In this document: positions 25,158 to 34,688 of the stretch, piece by piece
Position numbering within the stretch: the first letter of the stretch is position 1
Layout: each line of letters begins with the position of its first letter
NCBI RefSeq assembly: GCF_004340205.1
Contig: NZ_SLWB01000019.1
Location: 1-64,000 of the forward strand
DNA length: 64,000 bases
Direction of reading: 5' to 3'
Origin: Acetobacteroides hydrogenigenes
Lineage (GTDB): Bacteria; Bacteroidota; Bacteroidia; Bacteroidales; ZOR0009
Program-made: the position numbers and the translations under genes
Notes under the pieces: generated by a model
Told to the model about the DNA's origin: nothing
Databases searched by the model: none
What the model saw: only the letters and a program-made list of their open reading frames with translations

Positions 25158-25874
25158 TTAATAAGGTGGCGCTGCGTTGTAGCGCTTTAGTGCAATCTTG
25201 GCTGTAATTTGATTATAGAATGTTTCTTTCTGGAGTATGCTTGCGGCTAATAGTTGTGCTACGTTTAATAGTAGCACGTTATCCCCTCTCTTGGGAGGGG
25301 TGTAGGGTTGGATTTTATTTTTTCTTACTAGTCTTTTGCCCCTTTCATTTCTTTGAGCCCAAAGAAACGAAACAAAGAAAGGCTTTCGTGGCTTAACTCG
25401 CAGACTTCGGGTGGGGCGTTTATCCACAATAAAGGCTTGCTCTCGCATTGGCCCTTTACACTTTTACGAGTGTTGTGGTTTCTCCGTCCGCTTCGAACAG
25501 AACCCACGACGGGGAAGGTATGTCCCGTTCGTTGCCGGGATGTCGGCTAACGCCTCCTGCTTCGCCATGGTGTTTACGGATGGAGATGTCGGCTTTGCGG
25601 TTTGGCTTGCTTGCCGTAGGGTGGTTTGAGGGTTTTGTGGCATTTATTTGTGCTATGCATGATATTAGCAAGTTATCCCCTTTTACGAACCATATCAAAC
25701 TGTTTCAATTCTTAGATCGAAATTACGTTAATATAATGACTTTAGCCTTTCGTAATATTTTACATCTTAGATTGAAGAGTATATCCAAGTAGTACTTATT
25801 CTAGTCTCAAAAAACGAAATTTGGACAAAAAGTAATTGCTGTTCTAAAGCATGCTTATGTAAATCTTTGTAATG

Positions 25875-26024
25875 TAGAATAGTATCCATCGCTTTAACCA
25901 ATATAACGTTAACCCTTTACACTTTTTTGTACTGTTAGAACTCTATTAGGGTAAAAGGTTCTATATTTACGGTCGCAAAAAAATGAGGGATAAAGGTTGC
26001 GGCTGGCAATAGAATAGTATCCAT
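25875..26024. repeat. 15-bp direct repeat pair in the polysaccharide-locus leader
   Basis: TAGAATAGTATCCAT occurs exactly at 25875-25889 and 26010-26024, 135 nt apart, upstream and downstream of the promoter candidate at 25962-25969. It could be a regulatory site pair or a footprint of an inserted element. Confidence 0.6.
25962..25969 (+). promoter_or_regulatory. Candidate -7 element of the polysaccharide locus (TATATTTA)
   Basis: TATATTTA fits TAnnTTTA and is followed by ACGG-rich start-like sequence. It would give a leader of about 155 nt before the export gene start at 26127. No good -33 TTTG is seen at the normal distance. Confidence 0.35.
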
Positions 26025-26126
26025 ATTTTATTTGCTAAAGGCTTATATGTCATCCATTAATGGTTAAAGTTGATGTGACTGACGAGGCTTTGCTGTACTT
26101 ATACCTTACATGTGGATTTATACAAT

Positions 26127-28520
26127 ATGATGATAATTCGAAGACTTTCCGCACTTCTATTGGCAACAATTGGATTCGCGTTGCTATCGCTATCTGCCCA
26201 TGCGCAGACTATTACCCCCGACATGATTGAAAAGGCACGTGCTGCCGGTGTTTCGCAGGAGCAGATTGATGCTGCAATGAAGAAGCAAGGGGCTAATGCT
26301 ATGCAGCAAAAGCAGGCTACCGCTAATCAGAGCGCTTCGTCGAAGGTAGGCGGCTATGGCATGCGCGATATACCGCAGGATAGCTTAGATAAATTCTACC
26401 GAGTAAAGTTTAGGGTTCAAGATTCGTTGCGAGTCGACTCCATTAAAAAGGCAAATGCGGTTTATGGTCGCGAGATCTTTGCAGTGAAGAACTTAACCTT
26501 TGCTCCAAATCTAAACATTGCAACTCCAAAAAACTATAAGCTGGGAGCTGGCGATGAGCTTATCATTAATATATACGGTGCTTCGGAAGATAACTTTACT
26601 CAGAAGGTCAGCCCCGATGGTAGAATTGTTATTCCAAGTTTTGGTCCTATAGCTTTGGGTGGGCTTACCATAGAGGGAGCTGAATCGAAGTTGCGCTCTG
26701 CATTATCGCGAATATACTCGGGGCTAAACGGAGGAGGTACGCATCTAACCCTTTCGCTGGGTAATATTAGAAGCATTAAGGTTAACATGGTGGGCGAGGT
26801 TGCTCGTCCCGGTACTTATACGCTTCCTTCTCTATCAACTCTTTTTAATGCGCTATACGTTGCAGGCGGGGTAAACGAAATAGGATCGCTTCGTAGCATT
26901 AAGGTATACCGAGGTAGCCACATGGTAGGCGAACTAGATGTGTACGATTACCTGCTTAACGGCAAGTTTGGATCGAACGTTAGGTTGGAGGATAACGATA
27001 TGGTGGTTGTTTCGCCATACGAGAAGCTGGTAACCATTAAGGGTAACGTTAAGCGCCCTCGCATCTTTGAGATGAAGAAGGGGGAGACGCTTGCCGATGC
27101 AATTCGCTTTGCCGGTGACTTTAAATCTTCGGCCTACTCCGAAAATATTACGCTTAAGCGAAGCAACGGACGTCAATTTGAGGTGCATACTGTTGATAAG
27201 GCTGGTTTTAAGAGTTTCGCCATACAGGATGGAGATGAGCTAACCGTTGGCGAAGTGGTAAAATCGTTTAGTAATAGGGTGGAGATACAGGGGGCTGTGC
27301 AACGCCCAGGTATGTTTGCCCTAACCGATAAGCTATCTACCGTAAAGCAGCTTATCGATAAGGCAGAAGGTGTTCGTGGCGATGCATTCCTTACCCGTGC
27401 ACAAATAACCCGTACGCTACCCGACTCGTCGAAACAGATGGTTGCTGTTGATTTGTACGCGTTGCTTAACAATAAAACAGCCGATGTAGCGCTCGAAAAT
27501 AAGGATGTTCTTTACATCCCTTCGATATACGATCTGCAAAAGGAGTTTACGGTTACCATTAAAGGAGCCGTTGATAGCGCTGCTACCTATCCTTTCCGTA
27601 AGGATATGACGGTTGAAGATCTTGTTCTTATGGCGGGTGGCCTTAAGTACGAAGCTTCGCTGCAGCAAGTAGAGGTTGCGCGCCGCATTCGCGATCCATA
27701 CTCCTTGAAGCCTACCGATAAGGCTGCTGAGGTGTTTTCCTTTAGCATAGACGATAAGCTATCGATAGCCCCAGAGGCAAAACGCTTTGTGCTGGCTCCC
27801 TACGACGAGGTTTATGTTCGTGTATCGCCAGGATATGAGAAACAGCACAACGTTACCGTGAAGGGTGAGGTGGTTTTTACGGGCGATTATGGTCTATCGG
27901 TAAAGAGTCAGCGAATCAGCGAACTTATTCAAAAGGCAGGAGGCTTAACCCCTCAGGCATACGTAAAAGGTGCTCGATTGATGAGAAAAATGACCCACGA
28001 CGATTCGGTAAGGGTAATTTCTTTGGTAAAGCTTGCCGCACGTAGCTCATCTAAAAAGGATACCATAGATGTAAAGAAGCTGGATATTGGCTCTGAGTAC
28101 TTTGTCGGTATCGATCTCGAAAAGGCGATGAGCAATCCAGGATCGGAATACGATGTGGTGCTTAAGGAGGATGATGTTATTGAAGTTCCTCAGTTTAGCA
28201 ATACGGTTCGTATAAGCGGAGCTGTGCTATATCCAAATACGGTTACCTACCGAAAGGGTATGAGCCTGTCGCGCTACGTTAGCATGGCTGGAGGATACGA
28301 CGATGGAGCCAAAAAGCGAAAGTCATTCGTTATCTATATGAACGGTACGGCTGCCCGAAAGAGGTTCTGGAGTTCTCCTCGAATTGAGCCCGGTTGCGAA
28401 ATAGTAGTACCCAATAAACCCGAACGTAAGGGAGCCACAGCTGGTGAAATACTAGGTTACAGCTCTTCGTTGGCATCGATTGCGGCAATGATTGCGACGA
28501 TTATTAATGTGACTAAATAG
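26127..28520 (+). CDS. SLBB-domain polysaccharide export protein (Wza-like)
   Basis: This is a 797-residue exported protein. The ATG at 26127 is chosen over the GTG at 26112 because it puts the signal peptide (RRLSALLLATIGFALLSLSA, then HAQ) at the N-terminus. The Poly_export domain is clear (YKLGAGDELIINIYGASEDN at about residue 135, then VSPDGRIVIPSFGPIALGGL). It is followed by at least five SLBB repeats, each with patterns like VNMVGEVARPGTYTLPSLST, and a C-terminal hydrophobic segment. It is longer than E. coli Wza, as is common in Bacteroidetes. It should form the outer-membrane export channel and leads the operon with the Wzz-like gene. Confidence 0.92.
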   Translation: MMIIRRLSALLLATIGFALLSLSAHAQTITPDMIEKARAAGVSQEQIDAAMKKQGANAMQQKQATANQSASSKVGGYGMRDIPQDSLDKFYRVKFRVQDSLRVDSIKKANAVYGREIFAVKNLTFAPNLNIATPKNYKLGAGDELIINIYGASEDNFTQKVSPDGRIVIPSFGPIALGGLTIEGAESKLRSALSRIYSGLNGGGTHLTLSLGNIRSIKVNMVGEVARPGTYTLPSLSTLFNALYVAGGVNEIGSLRSIKVYRGSHMVGELDVYDYLLNGKFGSNVRLEDNDMVVVSPYEKLVTIKGNVKRPRIFEMKKGETLADAIRFAGDFKSSAYSENITLKRSNGRQFEVHTVDKAGFKSFAIQDGDELTVGEVVKSFSNRVEIQGAVQRPGMFALTDKLSTVKQLIDKAEGVRGDAFLTRAQITRTLPDSSKQMVAVDLYALLNNKTADVALENKDVLYIPSIYDLQKEFTVTIKGAVDSAATYPFRKDMTVEDLVLMAGGLKYEASLQQVEVARRIRDPYSLKPTDKAAEVFSFSIDDKLSIAPEAKRFVLAPYDEVYVRVSPGYEKQHNVTVKGEVVFTGDYGLSVKSQRISELIQKAGGLTPQAYVKGARLMRKMTHDDSVRVISLVKLAARSSSKKDTIDVKKLDIGSEYFVGIDLEKAMSNPGSEYDVVLKEDDVIEVPQFSNTVRISGAVLYPNTVTYRKGMSLSRYVSMAGGYDDGAKKRKSFVIYMNGTAARKRFWSSPRIEPGCEIVVPNKPERKGATAGEILGYSSSLASIAAMIATIINVTK

Positions 28521-28525
28521 GCGAA

Positions 28526-28624
28526 CGGAGTGAGCCGAGATGCGTGAAAGCGTGAGCAGTGAACTGTGATGCGTGAGCCGAGAGGGGTGAACCCTGAAAA
28601 CGTGATGAGTGAGGCGTGAGCCGA
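28526..28624 (+). repeat. Heptanucleotide repeat, G(T/G)GANNN type
   Basis: The spacer reads almost entirely in 7-nt steps: GTGAGCC, GAGATGC, GTGAAAG, then GTGAGCA, GTGAACT, GTGATGC, GTGAGCC, GAGAGGG, GTGAACC, and again GTGATGA, GTGAGGC, GTGAGCC. It directly precedes the four-helix-bundle gene. Confidence 0.9.
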
Positions 28625-28640
28625 AACACTAATAAAAGTT

Positions 28641-28997
28641 ATGGAAACTCATAAAGACCTTGACGTATGGAAACTATCAATAGAACTTGTAGTTAATATC
28701 TATAAGTTTACAGAAGAATTTCCAAAGAGTGAACTTTATGGGTTAACTTCTCAAATTCGTCGAGCCGCTGTGTCAATTCCTTCAAATATAGCAGAAGGTG
28801 CTGCAAGGAAGAATACAAAAGAGTTTATTCAATTTTTGTATATAAGTTTAGGTTCTATTGCCGAGATCGACACACAGTTGATTATAAGCCAAAGACTGGG
28901 ATATGCAGAAATCAATGGTGAACTGGCTGATAGAATAGAGCATATTCGAAAGATGCTTATTAATTTGATTAGAAAACTGAAGGAAAAAATGGGATAG
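28641..28997 (+). CDS. Four-helix-bundle (S23/IVP-like) protein
   Basis: The 118-residue protein belongs to the four-helix-bundle family also found inside 23S rRNA intervening sequences. It starts with KDLDVWKLSIELVVNIYKFT, followed by LTSQIRRAAVSIPSNIAEGA and the second helix pair. The molecular function is unknown. It interrupts the export/chain-length gene pair and is enclosed by G(T/G)GANNN heptamers on both sides, which is unlike the tightly packed rest of the locus. It is probably a passenger gene rather than part of polysaccharide synthesis. Confidence 0.9.
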   Translation: METHKDLDVWKLSIELVVNIYKFTEEFPKSELYGLTSQIRRAAVSIPSNIAEGAARKNTKEFIQFLYISLGSIAEIDTQLIISQRLGYAEINGELADRIEHIRKMLINLIRKLKEKMG

Positions 28998-29135
28998 TGA
29001 ACCGTGAAGAGTGAAGGGTGAGCAGTAAAGAGTGAACCGTGAAGAGTGAGCCGTAAGCCGAAACGCATAACTTTCACTGATCACTCATCACGAAAAAATT
29101 CGCATCACGCATCACTGTTCACGCATCACAAATAC
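28998..29135. repeat. Heptanucleotide repeats in both orientations
   Basis: From the stop codon of the four-helix-bundle gene the sequence runs GTGAACC, GTGAAGA, GTGAAGG, GTGAGCA, GTAAAGA, GTGAACC, GTGAAGA, GTGAGCC, GTAAGCC. Beyond 29070 it switches to the reverse orientation (TCACTCATCACG, CGCATCACGCATCAC). The two arms could pair. Confidence 0.9.
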
Positions 29136-29151
29136 AGAAAACAATAAGCAA

Positions 29152-30321
29152 ATGACCAATACTCCAAACAACCAACAAACCCCAATTGAAACTCCGCCAA
29201 CAAAAAAATCCGGCGAAATAGAAATCGATCTTCTGGAGCTTGCACGTAAGCTTTGGGATAGCCGTAAGTTTATTCTTAAGGTAACAGCAATATTTGCTGC
29301 AATAGGGCTATTTGTGGCCATATTCTCGGCAAAGGAGTACACCAGTAGCGTTACCATGGTACCCCAACTAGGCGATGGTAAAAGCAAGGCTGGTGGATTG
29401 GCTGGTTTAGCTGCAATGGCAGGGGTTAGCCTTGGCGATATGGGTGGAGGTGATGTGCTATCCCCAACCATCTACCCCAAAATAATGGCAAGCGTGCCAT
29501 TCCAAAAGGATTTAATGTACACCAAGGTAAAGTTTGATAATATCCCTCACGAAATTACCCTTTACGACTACTATACCAACGAGGATTACCAACCGTTTAA
29601 CTTGTTTGGTACGATTAAGAAGTATACTATTGGGTTGCCGGGGGTGATTATAAAAGCGGTTAAAGGAGCGAATAGTGAGAAGGGAGTAGGGAGTAGGGAA
29701 TCGAAATATCTGAGACTTTCTCAAAAGGAAGATGCTATTGCAAAACTCTTATCCTCGAAGGTTTCTCTCGCAATAAACGAAAAAGAGGGTACGTTAAACC
29801 TAACTGCCAATATGCCGGAGGCATTGGCATCCACTCAGGTGGTAGAGGCTACCCGTATACTACTACAAAAGTATATCACCGACTTTAAGGTAGATAAGGT
29901 AAAGCAAAACCTTGACTTTATACAGCAACGCTACAACGAGGCTAAGCGTAGCTTCGAGCAAAAGCAGATGCAGTTGGCTGCTTTTAAGGATGGTAATCGT
30001 AATGTAATACTCGCTTCAGCTCAAACAACAGGCGAACGCATTAATGCTGAGTATACCCTACTATATAGCGTTTATTCCGAATTAGCAAAGCAGCTGGAGC
30101 AGGCAAAGATTAAGGTTAAGGATGCTACTCCGGTATTAACGGTAGTTGAGCCTGCTGTTGTACCGAACATAAAAAGTAAGCCTAATAGACCAATGATCCT
30201 TGTTGTTTATTCCTTTTTAGGATTCTTTTTAGGTGTAGTCGGTGTGTTTATAATTTCATTCTTGTATAAGGTTAATGGGAAGAAATTTGAAAAGTTAATG
30301 AGTAAAACCTTAAAACAATAG
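29152..30321 (+). CDS. Wzz/GumC-type chain-length determinant
   Basis: The 389-residue inner-membrane protein has an N-terminal Wzz domain (EIEIDLLELARKLWDSRKFI, TM1 at about residues 40-60), a periplasmic coiled coil (about 240-320, LDFIQQRYNEAKRSFEQKQM) and TM2 near the C-terminus (about 345-370, ILVVYSFLGFFLGVVGVFII). No tyrosine kinase domain is fused. It should control polymer length together with the Wza-like exporter. Oddly, residues about 175-184 (NSEKGVGSRES region) are encoded by four G(T/G)GANNN heptamers at 29675-29702, the same repeat found in spacers. This suggests a repeat insertion into the periplasmic part. Confidence 0.9.
   Translation: MTNTPNNQQTPIETPPTKKSGEIEIDLLELARKLWDSRKFILKVTAIFAAIGLFVAIFSAKEYTSSVTMVPQLGDGKSKAGGLAGLAAMAGVSLGDMGGGDVLSPTIYPKIMASVPFQKDLMYTKVKFDNIPHEITLYDYYTNEDYQPFNLFGTIKKYTIGLPGVIIKAVKGANSEKGVGSRESKYLRLSQKEDAIAKLLSSKVSLAINEKEGTLNLTANMPEALASTQVVEATRILLQKYITDFKVDKVKQNLDFIQQRYNEAKRSFEQKQMQLAAFKDGNRNVILASAQTTGERINAEYTLLYSVYSELAKQLEQAKIKVKDATPVLTVVEPAVVPNIKSKPNRPMILVVYSFLGFFLGVVGVFIISFLYKVNGKKFEKLMSKTLKQ
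29675..29702 (+). repeat. Heptamer repeat inside the Wzz-like coding region
   Basis: GTGAGAA, GGGAGTA, GGGAGTA and GGGAATC follow each other without gaps and fit the spacer consensus. The reading frame remains open through them. Confidence 0.85.
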
Positions 30322-30324
30322 AGT

Positions 30325-31452
30325 ATGGCAATTGTAATGTGCGACCTTAAAGGTCAGTATGATAAGATCAAAGATCAAATTGAAACGGAGATTAATAAGG
30401 TACTTTCTTCAACTTCATATATTAATGGGGCTCAAGTAAAGAATTTTGAAAACTCTCTGAAAGAATATACTGGAGCAAAGCATGTTATTGCATGTGCTAA
30501 TGGAACAGATGCTCTACAAATAGCCCTTATGGCTCTTGATCTACAACCCGGTGATGAGGTTATTGTGCCAGCATTCACTTACGTTGCTTCTGCTGAAGTT
30601 ATTGGACTTTTGAAGCTAACTCCTGTTATGGTTGATGTCGATTACTCTTCATTCAACGTAACTGTAAAAAATATAGAGAAAGCGATAACTCCTCGAACTA
30701 AGGCTATTATTCCAGTACATCTATTTGGTCAATGCTGCGATATGGAGCCAATCATGGAGTTGGCAAAAAAGCACAATATTTATGTAATTGAAGATAATGC
30801 TCAGGCAATAGGAGCAACCTATACATTTTCGAATGGCGAAAAGAAGCAGACAGGCACAATAGGTGATATTGGATGTACTTCTTTCTTTCCCTCAAAGAAC
30901 TTAGGTTGCTATGGTGATGGTGGGGCATTAATGACCAACAACGATGAGTTAGCTCAAAAGATTAGGATGATAGCCAACCATGGACAAAAGGTTAAATATC
31001 ATCATGAGGTTATTGGTTGTAATTCTCGTTTAGATACTATCCAGGCTGCAATATTGAATGTGAAGCTTAAGTATTTGAATGACTATTCTAATGCTCGATA
31101 TAATGCGGCTCAGGTATACCATGCTTTATTGAATGACGTTGATGGTGTTACTATACCTGATGAAATGCCATTTTCAACCCATGTTTACCATCAATATACC
31201 TTGAAGGTGAAAGATGGTAAGCGTGATATGCTTAAAAAGCATTTGGAAGAGCAAGGAATACCCTCTATGATATACTATCCATTGCCATTACAAAAACAAA
31301 ATGCATTTAAGTCTATTACGATTCAAGGTGAAGATTTGGATGTGTCTGAATTATTGGCAGATAGCGTTCTTTCGTTACCAATTCATACGGAAATAACGAA
31401 GGAGGAACAAGTTATAATCTCAAATGCTATTAATGAATTTTTTAAGAATTAG
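30325..31452 (+). CDS. wbpE: UDP-2-acetamido-3-oxo-glucuronate aminotransferase (WbpE type)
   Basis: This DegT/DnrJ/EryC1 PLP aminotransferase has 375 residues. Lys191 in [15 protein letters not shown] is the expected PLP lysine, and EDNAQAIGA (about residues 156-164) is the cofactor-binding segment. Beside WbpD-, WbpA-, WbpI- and WbpB-type genes it most likely adds the 3-amino group from glutamate in UDP-GlcNAc3NAcA synthesis. It starts 4 nt after the Wzz-like gene and 3 nt before the acetyltransferase. The assignment rests on family and context, because DegT enzymes vary in substrate. Confidence 0.88.
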   Translation: MAIVMCDLKGQYDKIKDQIETEINKVLSSTSYINGAQVKNFENSLKEYTGAKHVIACANGTDALQIALMALDLQPGDEVIVPAFTYVASAEVIGLLKLTPVMVDVDYSSFNVTVKNIEKAITPRTKAIIPVHLFGQCCDMEPIMELAKKHNIYVIEDNAQAIGATYTFSNGEKKQTGTIGDIGCTSFFPSKNLGCYGDGGALMTNNDELAQKIRMIANHGQKVKYHHEVIGCNSRLDTIQAAILNVKLKYLNDYSNARYNAAQVYHALLNDVDGVTIPDEMPFSTHVYHQYTLKVKDGKRDMLKKHLEEQGIPSMIYYPLPLQKQNAFKSITIQGEDLDVSELLADSVLSLPIHTEITKEEQVIISNAINEFFKN

Positions 31453-31454
31453 TT

Positions 31455-32024
31455 ATGGGATATTTTAAGCATGAAACAGCCATTATTGATGAAGGCTGTG
31501 TAATTAGCGAGGGTACAAAAGTCTGGCATTTCTCTCATATTATGTCGAACTGTACAATTGGAAAAAGCTGTAACATCGGGCAGAATGTTGTAGTGTCTCC
31601 TGATGTTATTTTAGGAGATAATTGCAAAGTTCAAAATAATGTATCAATCTATACGGGTGTAACATGTGGTAACGATGTGTTCTTAGGTCCATCGATGGTT
31701 TTTACCAATGTTACCAACCCAAGAAGCGCTGTAAACCGCAAAAGCGAATATAAAAGAACGCATGTTGGAAATGGTGCTACTATTGGTGCAAATGCTACCA
31801 TTGTTTGTGGGCATGATATTGGTGAGTATGCCTTTATAGGTGCAGGTGCAGTGGTAACTAAAACGGTGAGACCTTATGCCTTAATGGTTGGTAATCCTGC
31901 TAAGCAAATTGGCTGGATGAGTGAATTCGGACAGCAGCTGCATTTTAATGATGAAGGTTTTGCCACCTGTTCTGAAAGCGGTGATAAGTATCAGCTAATA
32001 AATGAGTGTGTTTCTAAATTGTAA
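31455..32024 (+). CDS. wbpD: UDP-3-amino-glucuronate N-acetyltransferase (WbpD type)
   Basis: The 189-residue protein is a left-handed beta-helix acetyltransferase with hexapeptide repeats ([20 protein letters not shown], then [20 protein letters not shown]). The conserved [20 protein letters not shown] segment occurs at about 99-118. It resembles WbpD, which acetylates the 3-amino group made by WbpE. It is located 3 nt after wbpE and 12 nt before the UDP-GlcNAc dehydrogenase gene. Confidence 0.88.
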   Translation: MGYFKHETAIIDEGCVISEGTKVWHFSHIMSNCTIGKSCNIGQNVVVSPDVILGDNCKVQNNVSIYTGVTCGNDVFLGPSMVFTNVTNPRSAVNRKSEYKRTHVGNGATIGANATIVCGHDIGEYAFIGAGAVVTKTVRPYALMVGNPAKQIGWMSEFGQQLHFNDEGFATCSESGDKYQLINECVSKL

Positions 32025-32035
32025 AAACAAATACG

Positions 32036-33325
32036 ATGTATAAAAAACTTGTTGAAAAGAAAGCGAAGCTTTCACTTGTAGGATTAGGTTACGTAGGCTT
32101 ACCTATAGCCCTTGAATTTGCAAAAAAGATATCAGTAGTAGGTTTTGACATTAAAGAGGATAGATTAGAAAAAATGCGTCAGGGCATTGATCCTTGTTCT
32201 GAGTTAGATTCTTCTGCTTTCGATAATACCGATATTGTTTTTACCTCTTCGATTGATACGCTTAGAGAAGCTTCTTTCCATATTGTTGCTGTTCCAACAC
32301 CAATTGATGAATTCAACCAACCTGATTTAAAGCCATTACTAAGTGCTTCGCGTACTGTTGGACAGGCACTAAAGAAAGGTGATTATGTTGTATACGAATC
32401 TACCGTATATCCTGGATGTACTGAGGAGGATTGTATTCCTATTCTTGAAGAAGTTTCTGGTCTTAAGGCTGGAGTAGATTTTAAGGTCGGCTATTCACCA
32501 GAGCGAATAAATCCGGGAGATAAAAATCATACCCTAACCAATACAACAAAAATAGTATCAGGTTGCGATGCCGAGGCTTTGGATACTATTGCAAAGGTTT
32601 ATGAGTTGGTTATTCAACCAGGGGTGCACCGTGCTCCAAATATTAAGGTTGCCGAGGCTGCTAAGATTATTGAGAATACTCAGCGTGATGTAAACATCGC
32701 ATTGATGAATGAGCTTTCTATAATTTTTAGTCGCATTGGAATTAACACTTTTGATGTACTTGAGGCTGCTGGTACAAAATGGAATTTCTTAAAATTCTAT
32801 CCAGGATTAGTTGGTGGACACTGTATTGGCGTAGACCCATATTACCTTGTACACAAGGCAAAGGAGTTAAAGTATCACCCACAGGTTATTAACGCTGGTC
32901 GCTTTATTAACGATTCTATGGGAGGCTATATCGCCAAGAAGTTGGTAAAGAAGATGATTTCTTTAGGAAAAAATATTCTTGGCTCTAGGGTACTAGTAAT
33001 GGGAGTTACCTTTAAGGAGGATGTTGCCGATATTCGTAACTCTAAGGTTGCCGATATTATCAATGAATTAAAAGATTACGGTATTGATGTTGATGTAGTT
33101 GACCCACATGCTGATGCCGAAGAGGTGCGCCACGAGTATGGCTTTAATCTTATTGAAAAGCCTATTGGTAATTACGATTCTGTTATTGTTGCTGTTTCGC
33201 ATAAGGAGTACTATAGCCTTGATGAAAAATTCTTTAAATCGCTAACTCACGATAGTGCTGTTTTAGTTGATGTAAAGGGAATTTATAGAGGGAAAATTCA
33301 TAGTTTGAAGTATTGGAGCTTGTAG
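32036..33325 (+). CDS. wbpA: UDP-N-acetylglucosamine 6-dehydrogenase (WbpA type)
   Basis: The 429-residue nucleotide-sugar dehydrogenase has the NAD motif VGLGYVGLPIA (residues 15-25) and the catalytic Cys263 in GGHCIGVDPYYL. The UDP-binding C-terminal domain includes GVTFKEDVADIRNSK. It should oxidise UDP-GlcNAc to UDP-GlcNAcA, the first step toward the diacetamido uronic acid. The related WecC (ManNAc) type cannot be fully excluded, but the WbpB/D/E/I set in the same locus supports WbpA. Confidence 0.88.
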   Translation: MYKKLVEKKAKLSLVGLGYVGLPIALEFAKKISVVGFDIKEDRLEKMRQGIDPCSELDSSAFDNTDIVFTSSIDTLREASFHIVAVPTPIDEFNQPDLKPLLSASRTVGQALKKGDYVVYESTVYPGCTEEDCIPILEEVSGLKAGVDFKVGYSPERINPGDKNHTLTNTTKIVSGCDAEALDTIAKVYELVIQPGVHRAPNIKVAEAAKIIENTQRDVNIALMNELSIIFSRIGINTFDVLEAAGTKWNFLKFYPGLVGGHCIGVDPYYLVHKAKELKYHPQVINAGRFINDSMGGYIAKKLVKKMISLGKNILGSRVLVMGVTFKEDVADIRNSKVADIINELKDYGIDVDVVDPHADAEEVRHEYGFNLIEKPIGNYDSVIVAVSHKEYYSLDEKFFKSLTHDSAVLVDVKGIYRGKIHSLKYWSL

Positions 33326-33329
33326 TTTA

Positions 33330-34688
33330 ATGAGTTATATTAATACATTAAAGTCAAATGTTTTTGTTAAACAAGTTCTTACATTAGCATCTGGTTCAGT
33401 AGTATCTGCTGCAATTCCATTGTTTGCATCGCCTATTTTAGCTCGGTTATATTCACCTGCTGAATTTGGTCAATTAGCCGTATTTTTAGGTTTTGTAGGT
33501 GTCTTAAGTGTAATTGCTACAATGCGATACGAATTGGCTATAATGTTACCCAAAAATAACGAGGAAGCAGTTAATCTTATAGGACTAACTGCTTCTATAA
33601 GTTTAATATTTACTTCGATTATACTTTTAATAATTATCTTTTTTAAAGATAGTATATTAAAAATGTTTGGAGCGAGTTCTGTTGGTAACTATATATATTT
33701 AGTTCCAATAGCTGTTTTAATTACTTCTTTAAATCAAATATTCAACATATGGTTTAGTCGACAACAAAAGTTTAAAATATTATCATACGGAAATGTTGCG
33801 ATAAGCTGTACTCAAGCGTCAACTCGTCTCCTTTTGGGATTGTTCAAATTTAATGGTGGACTAATAATTGGCACTTTGTTTTCACTAATTTTCGGAGTGC
33901 TATTTTATTTTCGTAATTTTTTTTGTAAGGCATCATTAGGTGTCTTTAGGTTAATATCTTTTAACGAGGTTAAAAGACAGGCAAGATTACATGTACTGTT
34001 CCCGAAGTTTGAAGTTTTATCAGCATTAATAAACACTATTTCTGTTCAGATTCCTGTATTTATGCTTTCTGTGCATTTTTCGAACAAAATATGTGGTTTT
34101 TATTCTCAAGCAAATAATATTTTAACTCTTCCAATTTCTTTTTTAGGTGTTGCTGTTGGTCAGGTTTATTTTCAGAAAGCAAGTTCGTTAAAAGATGATT
34201 TTAATAGATTACGAGTTCTTACTTTTTCAATATTCAAAAAATTGTTGCTGATTTCAATTGTGCCAATGATGACTATTGGAATTTGGGGAGAAAAGATATT
34301 TACTTTTGTTCTTGGCGATCAATGGGCTGTTTCAGGCCAATTTGCCCAATATTTGTGGGTGTGGCTTTTATTTGTATTTATATCTTCACCATTGTCTTTT
34401 ATCTTAAGCGTACTCGGTAAACAGAAACAAGGCCTTATCTTTAATATATTAATTCTTTTTTCAAGATTTTTATCTATATATTTAGGTGTAATCATTTTTA
34501 ATGATCCTAACTTAACAATACTACTATTCGGTTTAATTGGAGCTGCATTTTGGTGTGGCTATTCATTGTATTTGTTGAAATTAGTTGGTGTCGAATATAG
34601 AGTGTCTTTGTTTTTTTTAATTAAAGTTGCAGTTCCTGTGATTATTTTTGTTTTATTCTTTTTATTGTTTAGTAATTATGGTTTGTAG
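33330..34688 (+). CDS. wzx: Wzx-type oligosaccharide flippase
   Basis: The 452-residue polytopic membrane protein has about 12 hydrophobic segments and a polysaccharide-synthesis/MOP-family N-terminus (VLTLASGSVVSAAIPLFASP, ILARLYSPAEFGQLAVFLGF). It should move the lipid-linked repeat unit across the inner membrane. From here to about 44.8 kb the DNA is strikingly A+T rich compared with the flanks, which fits a replaceable serotype-specific cassette. Its last codons overlap the next gene. Confidence 0.88.
   Translation: MSYINTLKSNVFVKQVLTLASGSVVSAAIPLFASPILARLYSPAEFGQLAVFLGFVGVLSVIATMRYELAIMLPKNNEEAVNLIGLTASISLIFTSIILLIIIFFKDSILKMFGASSVGNYIYLVPIAVLITSLNQIFNIWFSRQQKFKILSYGNVAISCTQASTRLLLGLFKFNGGLIIGTLFSLIFGVLFYFRNFFCKASLGVFRLISFNEVKRQARLHVLFPKFEVLSALINTISVQIPVFMLSVHFSNKICGFYSQANNILTLPISFLGVAVGQVYFQKASSLKDDFNRLRVLTFSIFKKLLLISIVPMMTIGIWGEKIFTFVLGDQWAVSGQFAQYLWVWLLFVFISSPLSFILSVLGKQKQGLIFNILILFSRFLSIYLGVIIFNDPNLTILLFGLIGAAFWCGYSLYLLKLVGVEYRVSLFFLIKVAVPVIIFVLFFLLFSNYGL

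Larger units (their letters stand above)
23596..26126. other. 2.5-kb repeat-rich stretch with no convincing gene
   Basis: No open frame here has a recognisable domain, a credible start or a consistent codon pattern. The longest frames (for example 24125-24493 and 25448-25792) overlap repeat motifs on both strands. The content is a patchwork of 21-nt degenerate repeats, repeated 25-30-nt blocks, small GC-rich hairpins and a dispersed-element-like block, followed by the leader of the polysaccharide locus. I read it as a graveyard of small dispersed elements. Confidence 0.7.

Noticed and set aside
25158-25792. Several short open frames in both directions
   Set aside because: They overlap each other on a dispersed-element-like block. 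Similar short frames are commonly mis-annotated in Bacteroidetes genomes, and no domain was recognised.
28998-29135. Riboswitch or small RNA from the two opposed heptamer arms
   Set aside because: The pairing follows from the repeat being present in both orientations; no conserved RNA motif was seen.
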